64,000 nucleotides of DNA from Idiomarina sp. A28L (GTDB lineage Bacteria; Pseudomonadota; Gammaproteobacteria; Enterobacterales; Alteromonadaceae). Location of the stretch: NCBI RefSeq assembly GCF_000218785.1, contig NZ_AFPO01000011.1:124001-188000 (forward strand), given 5' to 3'. The notes beneath the pieces were generated by a model. It ran no database searches. It had not been told where the DNA came from and worked only from the letters and a program-made list of their open reading frames with translations. Made by a program: the position numbers and the translations under genes. The stretch's first letter is position 1; every line of letters begins with the position of its first letter. Shown piece by piece: positions 36,371-46,446 of this stretch.

Positions 36371-36401
36371 TAAAAAAGCGACCATAGAGGTCGCTTTTTT
36401 A
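36371..36401. terminator. Bidirectional terminator between S9 peptidase and rhomboid genes
   Basis: TAAAAAAGCGACC (36371-36383) and GGTCGCTTTTTTA (36389-36401) form a perfect 13-bp stem with an ATAGA loop and A- and T-runs on either side, so it works from both strands. Confidence 0.93.
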
Positions 36402-36421
36402 TTACCCGCTGACAAGAGCTG

Positions 36422-37042
36422 CTACTCTTTCGGTTTTACGATCTCGATGGGTTTGCGGCGCAAGCCCGGAACGGCGAGAGCACCACCCACAGCGCCACCG
36501 ATATGGCAAAGATATGCAACTTGAGCACCGAGCCAGAGTGATTCATCAACGGCTAAAATTAAATCAACAGCCAGCTTTATAACCACAATCATTAAGATGG
36601 TAACACCCAACGCACGTTGCGTTCGTAATAGGGAAACACCAACGTACACGAAAACGCCATGGAGAACCCCAGAAAGGCCCACGAAGTTATAATCTTGGGC
36701 TAATAAAATAGGAATTAAAGAAGCACCGAGTGCGCTAATCATCATTACATTCATAAGTAAACGACCACGAATGTAACTTCTGAATAAAATTGAAATTAGA
36801 ATAAGAGCGGCAACATTAACCCATAGGTGTTGATCGTTGAGGTGTACTAAATGAGTGGTGAAAATCCGCCATGGTTGGCTTAGCAGGTTTTCCTCTGAAA
36901 GCACTAACCAGCTTTGTACGTTGGTGTTCATGTGTATGGCAACTAAAACAATAGCCAATATAACGGGTGCCAATAGAAAACCGATGCGCGTTCTTAAGGA
37001 ATTAACTGCTGGAATTTTGTTCGTTGAATTCGATAAACTCAT
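36422..37042 (-). CDS. Rhomboid serine protease, rhombosortase-like
   Basis: A 206-residue polytopic membrane protein with about six helices. The catalytic dyad of rhomboid intramembrane proteases is present: Ser124 in GLSGVLHG and His180 in CHIGGAVGG. A WR-x-FTTHLVHLNDQHLWVN segment between the first helices supplies the usual oxyanion His/Asn. The LSGxLHG form and the small size resemble rhombosortase (the GlyGly-CTERM processing protease) more than GlpG, in which the serine motif reads GLSGVVYA. I see no C-terminal Gly-Gly/membrane/basic tail substrate among the proteins of this window. Divergent from the ggt gene. Confidence 0.75.
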   Translation of the reverse strand: MSLSNSTNKIPAVNSLRTRIGFLLAPVILAIVLVAIHMNTNVQSWLVLSEENLLSQPWRIFTTHLVHLNDQHLWVNVAALILISILFRSYIRGRLLMNVMMISALGASLIPILLAQDYNFVGLSGVLHGVFVYVGVSLLRTQRALGVTILMIVVIKLAVDLILAVDESLWLGAQVAYLCHIGGAVGGALAVPGLRRKPIEIVKPKE

Positions 37043-37131
37043 AGTTCTAACTCGTCTCTACATTGCGATACTGGGTTTGGACGCTTATGATAGCCTTAAT
37101 TGAACGATAACAGCAAAAAAGGGCGCTATTA

Positions 37132-38925
37132 ATGCTATTCAAATCAAAGCCGAAGGAAATCTTTTCGAACTTAACAAACATTGCCGGGGTTAAAGTATTC
37201 GCTATTGGGTTGGTGTCATTAGCATTCTTATCGGCTTGTGCGCCGCAAAACAGCGAACGGGAAGCGTTCGAGCCTGAAGCCGCCACTGGGCTAGCTGATA
37301 ATAAAGTGGTTTACGCCGATAGTTATATGATTTCTGCGGCTAATCCACATGCGGTTGATGCTGGGCTTGCTGTGTTACGAGAGGGCGGCACAGCAATGGA
37401 TGCAGCTGTTGCTGTACAAGCAATGCTTACTTTAGTAGAACCGCAATCGTCGGGTATCGGTGGTGGTGCTTTTATGCTGTATTGGGACAATGAAGCGAAA
37501 GAGCTGCATAATCTAGATGCGCGCGAAACTGCGCCAATGGCTGCCACAGCTGATTTATTTCTAGATTCTGAAGGAAATGCTCCGCGTTGGATTGAAGCCG
37601 TTGTGGGAGGCCGATCAGTAGGCACTCCGGGCGTATTACGTGGCTTAGAAGCGGCTCACCAACGTTGGGGCAAGTTAGCCTGGCAGCGTTTGTTTGCAGA
37701 AAGTATCCAACTCTCGGAGCAAGGATTTGAGGTTTCGCCACGATTAGCACAACTATTGGAAATGGAAATTAATCCTGGGGTATCACAAACACCCATTACC
37801 AAAGAATACTTTTTTCCAAATGGCAGGCCGTTACAAGCGGGTACGCTAAAAACAAACCCCGAGCTTGCCAATACGTTCCGTGCTATTGCAGAACAAGGTG
37901 CAGATGCGCTTTATCACGGAGCGATTGCAGAAGATATTGTTAATGCCGTGCAAACTAACCCGATTGCACCGGGCTTATTAGCGTTAGAAGATCTTGCCGG
38001 TTACGAGCCAGTGTGGCGCAATCCAGTTTGCGGGCCATATCGTGTATTTGAGATTTGCAGTATGGGGCCGCCAAGCTCAGGTGGAATTACGATGCTGCAA
38101 ACTATGGCATTGCTAGCACCATTTGAGCTTCATGAACTAGAGGTGAATGGCGAAGAAGCACTACACTTTTTCACTCAAGCTTCACGTTTAGCGTTTGCCG
38201 ATCGCAATCGTTACATTGCAGATGCTGATTATGTTGATGTTCCGCTCGAAGCCCTGTTGCATCCTGAATATATTGAAGATCGCATTACCCTGATAGGTGG
38301 AACCGATATGGGTAAGGCGTTACCGGGAACGCTTGATGAACTACTGCGGGCTGATGATCAATCGCCTGAGTATCCAAATACCAGCCATATCAGTATTGTT
38401 GATCAATATGGAAACGCGGTATCGATGACAACCACAATTGAAATGGGCTTCGGCTCCAGTGTGATGACTCGCGGGTTTCTGTTAAATAATCAGCTCACTG
38501 ATTTTTCTTTGGTTCCGGAAGTAAATGGCGTGCTTGTTGCCAATCGAGTTGAGCCAGGTAAGCGCCCGCGCAGCTCAATGTCTCCTGCCGTTGTATTCAA
38601 TGAGGATGGTGAACTATTGCATATTGTTGGTTCGCCGGGCGGGCCACGGATCATCAATTATGTAACGCAAACCTTAATTGGGTTACTCGATTGGAACTTA
38701 AATATGCAAGAAGCGATCGATTTGCCGAAAATAACGAATATGAACGGGGTAACTTCACTCGAGGCTGAAACTATACTGATAGATCTACAAGGGGTTTTAG
38801 AGGCTCGTGGACATGAGGTGGAAATAAGAGCCTTAAATAGCGGTTTGCATGGTATTAGCGTGCGTTCTGACGGTTTAGAGGGTGGCGCTGACCCGCGTCG
38901 TGAAGGCGTGGCAAAAGGGCTGTAA
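37132..38925 (+). CDS. ggt: Gamma-glutamyltransferase (lipoprotein form)
   Basis: GGT cleaves the gamma-glutamyl bond of glutathione and related peptides, acting outside the cytoplasm after self-cleavage into two subunits. The 597-residue precursor carries a signal with lipobox LSAC (about residue 36). The large-subunit opening is ISAANPHAVDAGLAVLREGGTAMDAAVAVQAMLTLVEPQSSGIGGGAFML. The self-cleavage and nucleophile threonine is Thr417 in NTSHISIVDQYGNAVSMTTTIEMGFGSS. The C-terminal KRPRSSMSPAVVF and GSPGGPRIINYV match the small subunit, which binds the substrate carboxylates. 40 bases before a HIT gene. Confidence 0.94.
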   Translation: MLFKSKPKEIFSNLTNIAGVKVFAIGLVSLAFLSACAPQNSEREAFEPEAATGLADNKVVYADSYMISAANPHAVDAGLAVLREGGTAMDAAVAVQAMLTLVEPQSSGIGGGAFMLYWDNEAKELHNLDARETAPMAATADLFLDSEGNAPRWIEAVVGGRSVGTPGVLRGLEAAHQRWGKLAWQRLFAESIQLSEQGFEVSPRLAQLLEMEINPGVSQTPITKEYFFPNGRPLQAGTLKTNPELANTFRAIAEQGADALYHGAIAEDIVNAVQTNPIAPGLLALEDLAGYEPVWRNPVCGPYRVFEICSMGPPSSGGITMLQTMALLAPFELHELEVNGEEALHFFTQASRLAFADRNRYIADADYVDVPLEALLHPEYIEDRITLIGGTDMGKALPGTLDELLRADDQSPEYPNTSHISIVDQYGNAVSMTTTIEMGFGSSVMTRGFLLNNQLTDFSLVPEVNGVLVANRVEPGKRPRSSMSPAVVFNEDGELLHIVGSPGGPRIINYVTQTLIGLLDWNLNMQEAIDLPKITNMNGVTSLEAETILIDLQGVLEARGHEVEIRALNSGLHGISVRSDGLEGGADPRREGVAKGL

Positions 38926-38965
38926 CCTTACTTTCAACAGATAGGTTCAAAAGGAAGGGAAGACG

Positions 38966-39343
38966 ATGAGTGATACTATTTTTGATAAGATAATTAATCG
39001 CGAAATTCCAGCAGATATCGTTTATGAAGACGACGTTGCGTTGGCGTTTAAAGATATTAATCCGCAAGCACCGGTGCATTTACTCATTATACCAAAGCAA
39101 CAAATTGCCACGGTGAATGATATTGATAAGAGCGATCGCGAGATTGTTGGGCATTTATTCTGGGTGGCTGGCGAAATTGCCCGTAAACAAGGATTTGCAG
39201 AAGAAGGTTTCCGTACCGTAATGAACTGCAATGAGTTTGGAGGCCAAACCGTTTACCATATTCACGTTCACCTTCTGGCTGGTAAGCCGTTTGGATGGCC
39301 TCCATATCAAGATCGGGTGAAGAAAAACCCGATGGAAGCCTGA
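38966..39343 (+). CDS. hinT: HIT family purine nucleoside phosphoramidase
   Basis: HinT-type proteins hydrolyse AMP-lysine and other nucleoside phosphoramidates. The 125-residue protein opens with TIFDKIINREIPADIVYEDD and ends with the histidine triad HIHVHLL, His98-His100-His102, where His100 is the nucleophile by family. The N-terminus, GGQTVYHIHVHLLAGKPF and length all match E. coli HinT. Preceded by AAGGAAGGGAAG. Probably co-transcribed with ggt. Confidence 0.94.
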   Translation: MSDTIFDKIINREIPADIVYEDDVALAFKDINPQAPVHLLIIPKQQIATVNDIDKSDREIVGHLFWVAGEIARKQGFAEEGFRTVMNCNEFGGQTVYHIHVHLLAGKPFGWPPYQDRVKKNPMEA

Positions 39344-39380
39344 TGTATAGCGCTAATTGCGAGTAACTTATTAGCAGAAA

Positions 39381-39409
39381 AAAGCCGTAACTGATTCAGT
39401 TACGGCTTT
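39381..39409. terminator. Bidirectional terminator between hinT and rlmI
   Basis: AAAGCCGTAACTG (39381-39393) and CAGTTACGGCTTT (39397-39409) form a perfect 13-bp stem with an ATT loop, between the convergent hinT (+) and rlmI (-). An A-run precedes the left arm (good for the minus-strand direction); the T-run on the right is short. Confidence 0.88.
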
Positions 39410-39455
39410 CGCGTTTATTTTGCTCTAATAATTAATCTATTTTGCGGTTTTTGGG

Positions 39456-40646
39456 TTAATCCATGGCTCGCAAAATTAAGCCTTTCAGATACCAACCTTC
39501 AGGGTAGTGAATATGAACTGGATGATCAGCAGCTTGGCTAGTGCGAGCAATTATTTGCAGATCGCGGTTTGCATCTAAGCATGCATCCGCAACTACTTTT
39601 TGGAATAGCTCAGAGCTTAATAATCCAGAGCATGAGAAGGTAAATAGAATTCCGCCTGGGTTGAGTAATTTCGCGGCGATACGGTTGATATCTTTATAAC
39701 CTCGGCAAGCGCGATTTAGGCTAGCTTTAGAATCAACAAACTTAGGTGGGTCAAGCACGATTACATCGAATGTTTCGCCACTTTCTGCGTAGGTGCGCAA
39801 CTGCGTGAACACATCAGCTTTAATATGTTTTACTTTGCTAGCATCAAGGCCGTTCAAGGCTAAGTTCTGTATTGAAGCATCTAACGATGGCTGCGACATA
39901 TCCACATTAACTACTTCTTTGGCTCCCGCAGCCGCTGCATACAAACCAAAACCTCCGGTGTAGGAAAAACAGTTCAATACTGTTTTATCTTTCACGTAAG
40001 GGCGAATGGCAGCACGGGCATCACGTTGATCGAGGTAATAACCGGTTTTGTGGCCAGCGATTACATCAACGTTGATTTTTAAACCATTTTCTTCAATTTC
40101 TATCGGCCCTGTTGGTGCATCGCCATGGCGGGCACCGGTTACCAGTTTTAAGCCTTCTTTTTGGCGGACATCCACATCAGAGCGCTCATAAATTTTGCAA
40201 TCAGGATAAAGCTCATGGAGAACCGCCGTAATTGTTTCTTGGTGGTAGGAAGCGCCCGCGCTGAGCAGCTGCAAAACCAAAACATCTGCGTAGCGATCGA
40301 TAGTTACCCCAGGAAGTCCATCAGATTCACCGGCGATTATGCGATAAGCATTGGTAATCGGTTCTACCAGTGTTTCACGAAGCGCTTGTGCTGCCAAAAT
40401 GCGCTTGCGGAAAAATGCATGGTTAATTTCAGTGCCTTCGGTGAAGCTCCATATCCGCGCACGAATTTGCGAATGCGGTGAATATGCGGCTACGCCAAGA
40501 AACTCACCTTTATCAGTAACTACATTGATCGTAGCTCCAAGCTCGGGTTTGCCTTGTATCTTGTGAATAGCACCGCTAAACACCCAAGGATGACGACGGC
40601 GAAGCGATTTCTCGCGGCCACTTTTAATAATAATTTGTTCTGCCAT
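39456..40646 (-). CDS. rlmI: 23S rRNA (cytosine-1962-C5)-methyltransferase RlmI
   Basis: RlmI methylates C1962 of 23S rRNA with SAM. The 396-residue protein (same length as E. coli RlmI) has an N-terminal PUA domain beginning [22 protein letters not shown], a linker with the DQRDAR segment, and a Rossmann methyltransferase domain with [27 protein letters not shown]. The [13 protein letters not shown] motif and FTFSCSG with the catalytic cysteine close the active site. Stop to start overlap by one base with metG upstream (40646), so the two are co-translated. Confidence 0.93.
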   Translation of the reverse strand: MAEQIIIKSGREKSLRRRHPWVFSGAIHKIQGKPELGATINVVTDKGEFLGVAAYSPHSQIRARIWSFTEGTEINHAFFRKRILAAQALRETLVEPITNAYRIIAGESDGLPGVTIDRYADVLVLQLLSAGASYHQETITAVLHELYPDCKIYERSDVDVRQKEGLKLVTGARHGDAPTGPIEIEENGLKINVDVIAGHKTGYYLDQRDARAAIRPYVKDKTVLNCFSYTGGFGLYAAAAGAKEVVNVDMSQPSLDASIQNLALNGLDASKVKHIKADVFTQLRTYAESGETFDVIVLDPPKFVDSKASLNRACRGYKDINRIAAKLLNPGGILFTFSCSGLLSSELFQKVVADACLDANRDLQIIARTSQAADHPVHIHYPEGWYLKGLILRAMD

Positions 40647-42715
40647 TACATTACTCGCTGGCCTGGTTGTGCGCCATCATGTGGGTTAAGGATATATATC
40701 TCTTTGCCGCCGGGGCCTGCGGCTAAAACCATGCCCTCGCTCATGCCAAAGCGCATTTTTCGCGGCTTCAGATTGGCTACCATTACAGTGAGCTGGCCAA
40801 TTAATTGCTCGGGGGTATAAGCTGATTTTATGCCAGCAAATACTTGCCGTTGCTCGCTACCAATATCAAGCGTTAGCTTCATTAGTTTATCGGCACCTTC
40901 AACGTGTTCTGCGTTCACAATTTTCGCTACACGCAAATCTACTTTGGCAAAATCATCAAACTCAATTTCTGCCGCTACCGGCTCAAATTCAGATTTATTG
41001 CTAACTGCTGGTTGCGCAGCCGAGGCTACTTTTGCCGGCGCAGTAGCGGCTGTGTTGTTATCTTTTGAGGCATCTAACATACTTTCAATTTTCTCGATTG
41101 GAACTCTTTGCATGAGTGCCTTAAATTTACTGATTTTATGACCAGTTAATGTAGTAGTTATGCTTTCCCAGCTAAAAGTATCATTCAAGAATGCTTGCGA
41201 ATCTTCGGAAAGCTTTGGCACTACAGGTGTTAGGTAAATCATCAGCAAACGGAACAAATGAATACCCATAGAGCATACATCTTGCACTTCTTGTTCTTTG
41301 CCTTCTTGCTTTGCTAACTGCCAAGGCTCTTTCACGGCAATATATTCATTAGCACGATCGGCAAGCTTCATAATCTCCCGCATGGCCTTAGAAAACTCGC
41401 GCTCTTCATAAGCTTGCGCTATATCTTTGGCTGCGGCTTGGAAATCAGCAAGCATTGCTGGATCGTCGATTTGATCAGAAAGAATACCATCGTATTTTTT
41501 ACTGATGAAGCCTGCACATCGGCTAGCAATGTTTACAACTTTGCCAACCAAATCAGAATTAACCCGTTGCGCAAAATCAGTTAAATTAAGATCAAGATCG
41601 TCGATTCGGCTACTTAATTTAGCAGCAAAATAATAACGCAAATATTCTGGATCTAGGTGATCTAGGTAAGTGCGCGCCATAATGAAGGTGCCTTTAGATT
41701 TCGACATCTTGGTACCATTAACGGTAATAAAACCGTGAGCCCAAACACTAGTGGGTTGGCGGAATTTCGCACCGCTAAGCATCGCTGGCCAGAACAAGCT
41801 GTGGAAATAGATAATATCTTTGCCGATAAAATGATAAACCTCAGCAGAACTATCTTTCTCCCAGAAATCGGCGAAACTTAAATCGCCACGTTTATCACAG
41901 TAGTTTTTAAAGCTGCTCATATAGCCGATTGGAGCATCGAGCCAAACGTAAAAATATTTACCAGGAGCATCTGGAATTTCAAAGCCAAAATAGGGCTTAT
42001 CACGGCTAATATCCCACTGTTGCAAGCCTTGTTCAAACCATTCACTAAGTTTGTTAGCCATTTCTGATTGTAACGAACCCGAACGTGTCCAAGCTTTCAA
42101 CATATCGCCAAACGCTGGTAAATCGAAAAAGTAATGTTCTGATTCGCGTAGTTCTGGAACAGCACCGGAAACTGCAGAGCGCGGGTTCTTTAAATCGGTT
42201 GGCGAGTAGGTGGCACCACATACATCACAGTTATCACCGTATTGATCTTCTGCGCCACAATCAGGGCACTCACCTTTTACGAAACGATCGGGCAAGAACA
42301 TTTCTTTCTCTGGGTCGAACAGTTGCTCGATAGTGCGAGTGTGAATGTGGCCAGCTTCACGTAGGCGAGTATATATAAGGTTCGCTAATTCTTGGTTTTC
42401 TGGGCTATGCGTTGAATGATAGTTATCAAAGGATACTGAAAAATCGGAAAAATCACGTTGATGCGCCGTATTCATATCAGCAATCATATCTTCCGGAGCT
42501 ACGCCGAGCTGCTGAGCCTTAAGCATAATGGGCGTACCGTGAGCATCATCGGCACAGACAAAATGGCATTCGTTGCCATACAAACGTTGAAAACGCACCC
42601 AAATATCAGCTTGAATGTAGCCGAGTAAATGGCCGATATGAATTGGCCCGTTCGCATAAGGAAGGGCGTTGGTCACTAAAATGCGGCGGTTATTCTCTTG
42701 GGTGCTTGCTGCCAT
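40646..42715 (-). CDS. metG: Methionine-tRNA ligase
   Basis: MetRS charges initiator and elongator tRNA-Met. The 689-residue protein has HIGH at residues 26-29, the zinc knuckle with paired cysteines in [18 protein letters not shown] (about 145-162), KMSKSKGTF (about 335), the alpha-helical anticodon domain, and a C-terminal Trbp111-like tRNA-binding domain ([28 protein letters not shown] to the end) that dimerises the enzyme. The linker before it is Ala/Thr-rich ([23 protein letters not shown]). It is divergent from mrp across 172 bases, as in E. coli. Confidence 0.98.
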   Translation of the reverse strand: MAASTQENNRRILVTNALPYANGPIHIGHLLGYIQADIWVRFQRLYGNECHFVCADDAHGTPIMLKAQQLGVAPEDMIADMNTAHQRDFSDFSVSFDNYHSTHSPENQELANLIYTRLREAGHIHTRTIEQLFDPEKEMFLPDRFVKGECPDCGAEDQYGDNCDVCGATYSPTDLKNPRSAVSGAVPELRESEHYFFDLPAFGDMLKAWTRSGSLQSEMANKLSEWFEQGLQQWDISRDKPYFGFEIPDAPGKYFYVWLDAPIGYMSSFKNYCDKRGDLSFADFWEKDSSAEVYHFIGKDIIYFHSLFWPAMLSGAKFRQPTSVWAHGFITVNGTKMSKSKGTFIMARTYLDHLDPEYLRYYFAAKLSSRIDDLDLNLTDFAQRVNSDLVGKVVNIASRCAGFISKKYDGILSDQIDDPAMLADFQAAAKDIAQAYEEREFSKAMREIMKLADRANEYIAVKEPWQLAKQEGKEQEVQDVCSMGIHLFRLLMIYLTPVVPKLSEDSQAFLNDTFSWESITTTLTGHKISKFKALMQRVPIEKIESMLDASKDNNTAATAPAKVASAAQPAVSNKSEFEPVAAEIEFDDFAKVDLRVAKIVNAEHVEGADKLMKLTLDIGSEQRQVFAGIKSAYTPEQLIGQLTVMVANLKPRKMRFGMSEGMVLAAGPGGKEIYILNPHDGAQPGQRVM

Positions 42716-42844
42716 ATAAGTTCTCTATCAACCATGTTTATAAAAGAGCTTCATATTAGCTGAAAAGCGCGTTGTTTTCATCAACTGCTGTGGCTTCTGT
42801 AGGGATAAATCTCTATCATCGAAAATATAAACAACTTAATACAT

Positions 42845-42862
42845 TTATAACACCGGTTATAA
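42845..42862. repeat. Perfect palindrome in the metG-mrp intergenic region
   Basis: TTATAAC (42845-42851) and GTTATAA (42856-42862) are perfect inverted repeats around ACCG, 26 bases before the mrp start. It has the shape of a dimeric repressor operator and overlaps plausible -10 sequences for mrp (TTATAA). No regulator assigned. Confidence 0.5.
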
Positions 42863-42887
42863 ACACGGTTTTAAGGAGTAGGCAGCG

Positions 42888-43907
42888 ATGGCTAACCATA
42901 TTCAGGCACTTTGTGCTGAATTGAGAAGCAGTATATTTCCATTCGGGTTTGCGGCAGATTGGCTGCAAATCAAGGGCCAAAAAATCACGCTATCGTTGCC
43001 TTTTGCTGCTAAATCAGGTGCTAAGGAATTGATCGCATCTGCGCCTGAGCTCCACGAATATGATTGGGACATTAAACTGAGTATCAAGGCTTTGCCTGCA
43101 AAACCTGGTAAAGCGCCTCAGGGAGCGGTATTTCCCAATATTAAAAATATTATTGCGGTTGCTTCCGGCAAGGGTGGTGTGGGTAAATCGGCGGTAACGC
43201 TGAGTTTGGCAAAAGCATTACAAGCTGAGGGTGCAAGGGTAGGTATTCTAGACGGCGATATCTACGGGCCTTCGTTGCCTACGATGTTTGGCAACCAAGG
43301 CGAGCAATTAACCTTTACTCCGAATCGAAAAATGTTGCCGGTAAATGCTTGGGGCATAGAAGGCAATTCGTTGGGTTACCTTGTTGATGCCGCCGATGCT
43401 GCTATTTGGCGGGGCCCAATGGCGAGCCGAGCGGTAGAACAACTGTTCTTCGATACTCAGTGGGCAAATCTTGATTATTTGCTGGTTGATCTACCGCCAG
43501 GAACAGGCGATATTCAGCTAACGTTATCACAAAACTTTCCCCTAACTGCGGCAATTGTGGTAACTACCCCACAGAACATTGCATTAGCCGATGCGCAAAA
43601 AGGTATTGCCATGTTTCAGAAAGTTGATGTTCCGGTGATTGGGCTTATCGAAAACATGAGCTATTTTGAATGTTCTCAGTGTGGGCATCAGGAACCGATA
43701 TTTGGTAGCCATGGTGGGTCTCAACTGGCGAATAAACATCAGGTTCCCTTGCTTGGGCAATGGCCACTTACTACCGCATTACGTGAAAGCTTAGATAAGG
43801 GTAAACCTTTACAAGTAAGCGACCCAGAAAATTCACTGAATAGAATTATGAGTGAAACGGCTCAGAAATTAGTGGCGAATGCTTGGGAACTGATTGTTGA
43901 GAACTGA
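42888..43907 (+). CDS. apbC: Iron-sulfur cluster carrier ATPase Mrp/ApbC
   Basis: Mrp/ApbC is a P-loop NTPase that binds and transfers [4Fe-4S] clusters. The 339-residue protein has a short N-terminal region, deviant Walker A SGKGGVGKSA with GKGGVGKS at 94-101, DGDIYGPSLPTMFG, LLVDLPPGTGDIQLTLSQ (Walker B) and the cluster-bridging CxxC in FECSQCGHQEPIFG (about 263-268). The N-terminal DUF59 domain of some relatives appears shortened and not clearly conserved. AAGGAG precedes the ATG. Next gene is dcd, 70 bases downstream. Confidence 0.94.
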   Translation: MANHIQALCAELRSSIFPFGFAADWLQIKGQKITLSLPFAAKSGAKELIASAPELHEYDWDIKLSIKALPAKPGKAPQGAVFPNIKNIIAVASGKGGVGKSAVTLSLAKALQAEGARVGILDGDIYGPSLPTMFGNQGEQLTFTPNRKMLPVNAWGIEGNSLGYLVDAADAAIWRGPMASRAVEQLFFDTQWANLDYLLVDLPPGTGDIQLTLSQNFPLTAAIVVTTPQNIALADAQKGIAMFQKVDVPVIGLIENMSYFECSQCGHQEPIFGSHGGSQLANKHQVPLLGQWPLTTALRESLDKGKPLQVSDPENSLNRIMSETAQKLVANAWELIVEN

Positions 43908-43977
43908 CTGTTGGCGAATAGTAAATAATAAACGGTAAATAAAATTGATGAAGTTTAATAACTTGAGGGTAGTTTAA

Positions 43978-44592
43978 ATGCGCCTAACCGATGCACAAAT
44001 TGAGCAGTATCTGGCCGACGGAATAATTGCAATCGAACCGGCACCTCTTTCAAAAGATATTAGCGGCGTTACGGTTGATATACATTTGGGTGAAAGTTTT
44101 CGTGTTTTGCAAGATCATGCTGCACCCTACATTGATATAAGTGGCCCGCGAGATGAAATTGATGCCGCGATAAAACGGGTAATGAGCGACGAAATTCGCC
44201 TCGCTGAAGGTGATGCGTTTTTTATTCATCCGGGTGAGTTCGCGCTTGCGGTAACGCACGAATCAGTAACACTGCCGCCACATGTTGTTGGCTGGCTTGA
44301 TGGCCGTTCTTCATTGGCTCGTTTAGGTTTAATGGTGCACGTTACCGCACATCGAATAGACCCAGGTTGGTCGGGGCAGATTGTTCTCGAGTTTTTCAAC
44401 AGTGGTAAATTACCCCTAGCGCTAAGGCCGTTAATGAAAATTGGCGCCTTGAGTTTTGAGCTACTCAGCGAACCTTGTGCTCGCCCCTATAGCCGCCGCG
44501 AAGACGCAAAGTATAGAAATCAGAAAGGTGCAGTTGCAAGCCGTATTGGTAATGATGATGAGCGTGTAAAAGTTGATCAAACCAAAAACTAA
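43978..44592 (+). CDS. dcd: dCTP deaminase
   Basis: Dcd deaminates dCTP to dUTP, feeding dTMP synthesis. The 204-residue protein shows the trimeric dUTPase-like fold motifs: [11 protein letters not shown] at the start, [11 protein letters not shown], the nucleotide-binding [33 protein letters not shown] (with catalytic Glu in IVLEF), and the C-terminal lid [20 protein letters not shown]. Length is close to E. coli (193). No terminator is clear in the 114 bases that follow. Confidence 0.96.
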   Translation: MRLTDAQIEQYLADGIIAIEPAPLSKDISGVTVDIHLGESFRVLQDHAAPYIDISGPRDEIDAAIKRVMSDEIRLAEGDAFFIHPGEFALAVTHESVTLPPHVVGWLDGRSSLARLGLMVHVTAHRIDPGWSGQIVLEFFNSGKLPLALRPLMKIGALSFELLSEPCARPYSRREDAKYRNQKGAVASRIGNDDERVKVDQTKN

Positions 44593-44706
44593 AAAGTAAT
44601 ATTGAAAACTAGACAACCCAACAACTGCTGTCTACCTTTACTTATGAAGGTTTGCTCAGAGGGATCTATCCTTACTGACGTCGCCGCAAGTAAATAGTGA
44701 GGGATC

Positions 44707-46383
44707 ATGAGTAGTAAAGGGGTGGTTCAATATTACTTCGCCTATCGCAAACGAATCCAAACGTATGGTGGGTTTGCGATCATAATAGCAATCGCTTTAG
44801 TTACGTACTTGGTTTGGCAAACCGGTGGCATAAAGTTTGTGTACTCGCACTCGATGTATCTTCCCGTTTTAGCCGCAGGCCTTATTTTTGGTTTGCCTGG
44901 AGGAGTACTATTTGCGGCACTCGCGGGTGTTGCATTGGGCCCCTGGATGCCTATAGATACCAGTACCGGTGAATTGCAAGAACCTGTTAACTGGATGTAT
45001 CGTACGGCCTACTTCGTTCTTATTGGTGGCCTAAGCGGCTTAGTAAACGATAGTTTCATACGATATATTGAGTACCTACGTTGGCTTGGTAGGCACGATT
45101 TAAAAACGAAACTACCGAATCGAAAATTATTATTTGAAGATATCGATGCTCTTAACAGTAATGGTTTTCGGCATCGCACAAGAGGTAATCGTTGTTTATT
45201 GATGGTAGTTAGTATCGATAACGTAAAACAACTACAGGGCGCATTTGGCTTTCGAGTTATTGATCAGATCATTAAGGTTTACAGTAAATTGTTGCAGCAG
45301 CACTTTGGAAAAACGGCAACGCTTTATCGAACGGATAGCAATCAAATAGCGGTTTTGAAAAACTCCTGCGCAGAAGATAGCTATACCGCTCAAAAAGACG
45401 TAATAGTGCTTTTAAAATCTACAGTTAGCTTTGGTTCGTACGCGGTGTACGTTTCTACTCATGCTGGTGCGATTACTATTTCTTCAGCACATGAAACACC
45501 AGAAACTTACTTGCAGCAGGCAGAAATTGCATTAGCTCATGCCTATGCAACGCAGCAAGACTGTGTGCGTTATTCATCCGCAATAGAGCTAACCGCACAG
45601 CGGAGTATTACCTTATTGGGCGATTTACAAGATGCATTGCGAGCAAAACACCTTACCATGCACTACCAACCAAAAATTGATTTGAAGTCAAATTCGGTGT
45701 GTGGGGTAGAAGCCTTAATTCGTTGGAAACACCCAATGTATGGCGATATTCCACCCTCGGATTTTATTCCACAAGCTGAACAAAGCACACTCATTTTGCA
45801 GGTTACAGAGTATGTAATTTCCCAAGTTACCCAGCAAATCATGGATTGGAAAGCGCAAGGTGTTGAGGTGCCAGTGGCAATTAATATTTCATCTCATGAT
45901 CTCATGGCAAAAGGTTTTGGCGCTAAATTATTGGCGGAACTTGAGCGTTGTGAGATTGCAGGCAAAATGATTGAAATAGAGCTAACTGAAGGTTCGTTGA
46001 TTAATGATTTTACTCATACTCAAATTGAGCTTTTACGTTTGAGTAAAGCAAAAATAATAATCTCTGTGGATGATTTTGGTACCGGTTATTCATCTTTACA
46101 ATACCTACACCGTTTACCCATCTCTGTTATTAAAATTGATCGTAGTTTCATCCGGAATCTACCCAACGGAAATGGCGGCCGTTACATTGTTGATGCGGCC
46201 GTAACGCTAGCGAAGAATATGGGTATTGAAACGCTCGCCGAAGGCGTTGAAACGCCAGAGGCTAATGCGTATTTACGGAAAATAGGTTGTGATTCGGTGC
46301 AAGGTTTTTACTATTCTGAGGCGTTACCGGCAGATAAATTTGTGGAGTGGTATCGAAATTATGAGCCGGTTGCGGCGCACTAA
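44707..46383 (+). CDS. Membrane EAL-domain c-di-GMP phosphodiesterase with degenerate GGDEF
   Basis: A 558-residue membrane signalling protein. Residues about 18-115 form three to four membrane helices (a MASE-like or DUF4118-type sensor; LPVLAAGLIFGLPGGVLFAALAGVALG). Then DLKTKLPNRKLLFEDI starts a GGDEF-like domain whose active site reads TDSNQ, so it cannot make c-di-GMP and may only bind GTP or regulate. The C-terminal EAL domain looks active: EAL at 335-337 (VEALIRWKHP), NISSHDL, IELTEG, DDFGTGYSSLQYLHRL, VIKIDRSF and AEGVETPEA carry the metal and general-base residues. Predicted to degrade c-di-GMP at the inner membrane. Stands alone. Confidence 0.9.
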   Translation: MSSKGVVQYYFAYRKRIQTYGGFAIIIAIALVTYLVWQTGGIKFVYSHSMYLPVLAAGLIFGLPGGVLFAALAGVALGPWMPIDTSTGELQEPVNWMYRTAYFVLIGGLSGLVNDSFIRYIEYLRWLGRHDLKTKLPNRKLLFEDIDALNSNGFRHRTRGNRCLLMVVSIDNVKQLQGAFGFRVIDQIIKVYSKLLQQHFGKTATLYRTDSNQIAVLKNSCAEDSYTAQKDVIVLLKSTVSFGSYAVYVSTHAGAITISSAHETPETYLQQAEIALAHAYATQQDCVRYSSAIELTAQRSITLLGDLQDALRAKHLTMHYQPKIDLKSNSVCGVEALIRWKHPMYGDIPPSDFIPQAEQSTLILQVTEYVISQVTQQIMDWKAQGVEVPVAINISSHDLMAKGFGAKLLAELERCEIAGKMIEIELTEGSLINDFTHTQIELLRLSKAKIIISVDDFGTGYSSLQYLHRLPISVIKIDRSFIRNLPNGNGGRYIVDAAVTLAKNMGIETLAEGVETPEANAYLRKIGCDSVQGFYYSEALPADKFVEWYRNYEPVAAH

Positions 46384-46446
46384 GTTGTAAACGAAAACTT
46401 CATTAAAAGCTTTATGTAAAACTTAGTGCGCTAAATGCATAATATT

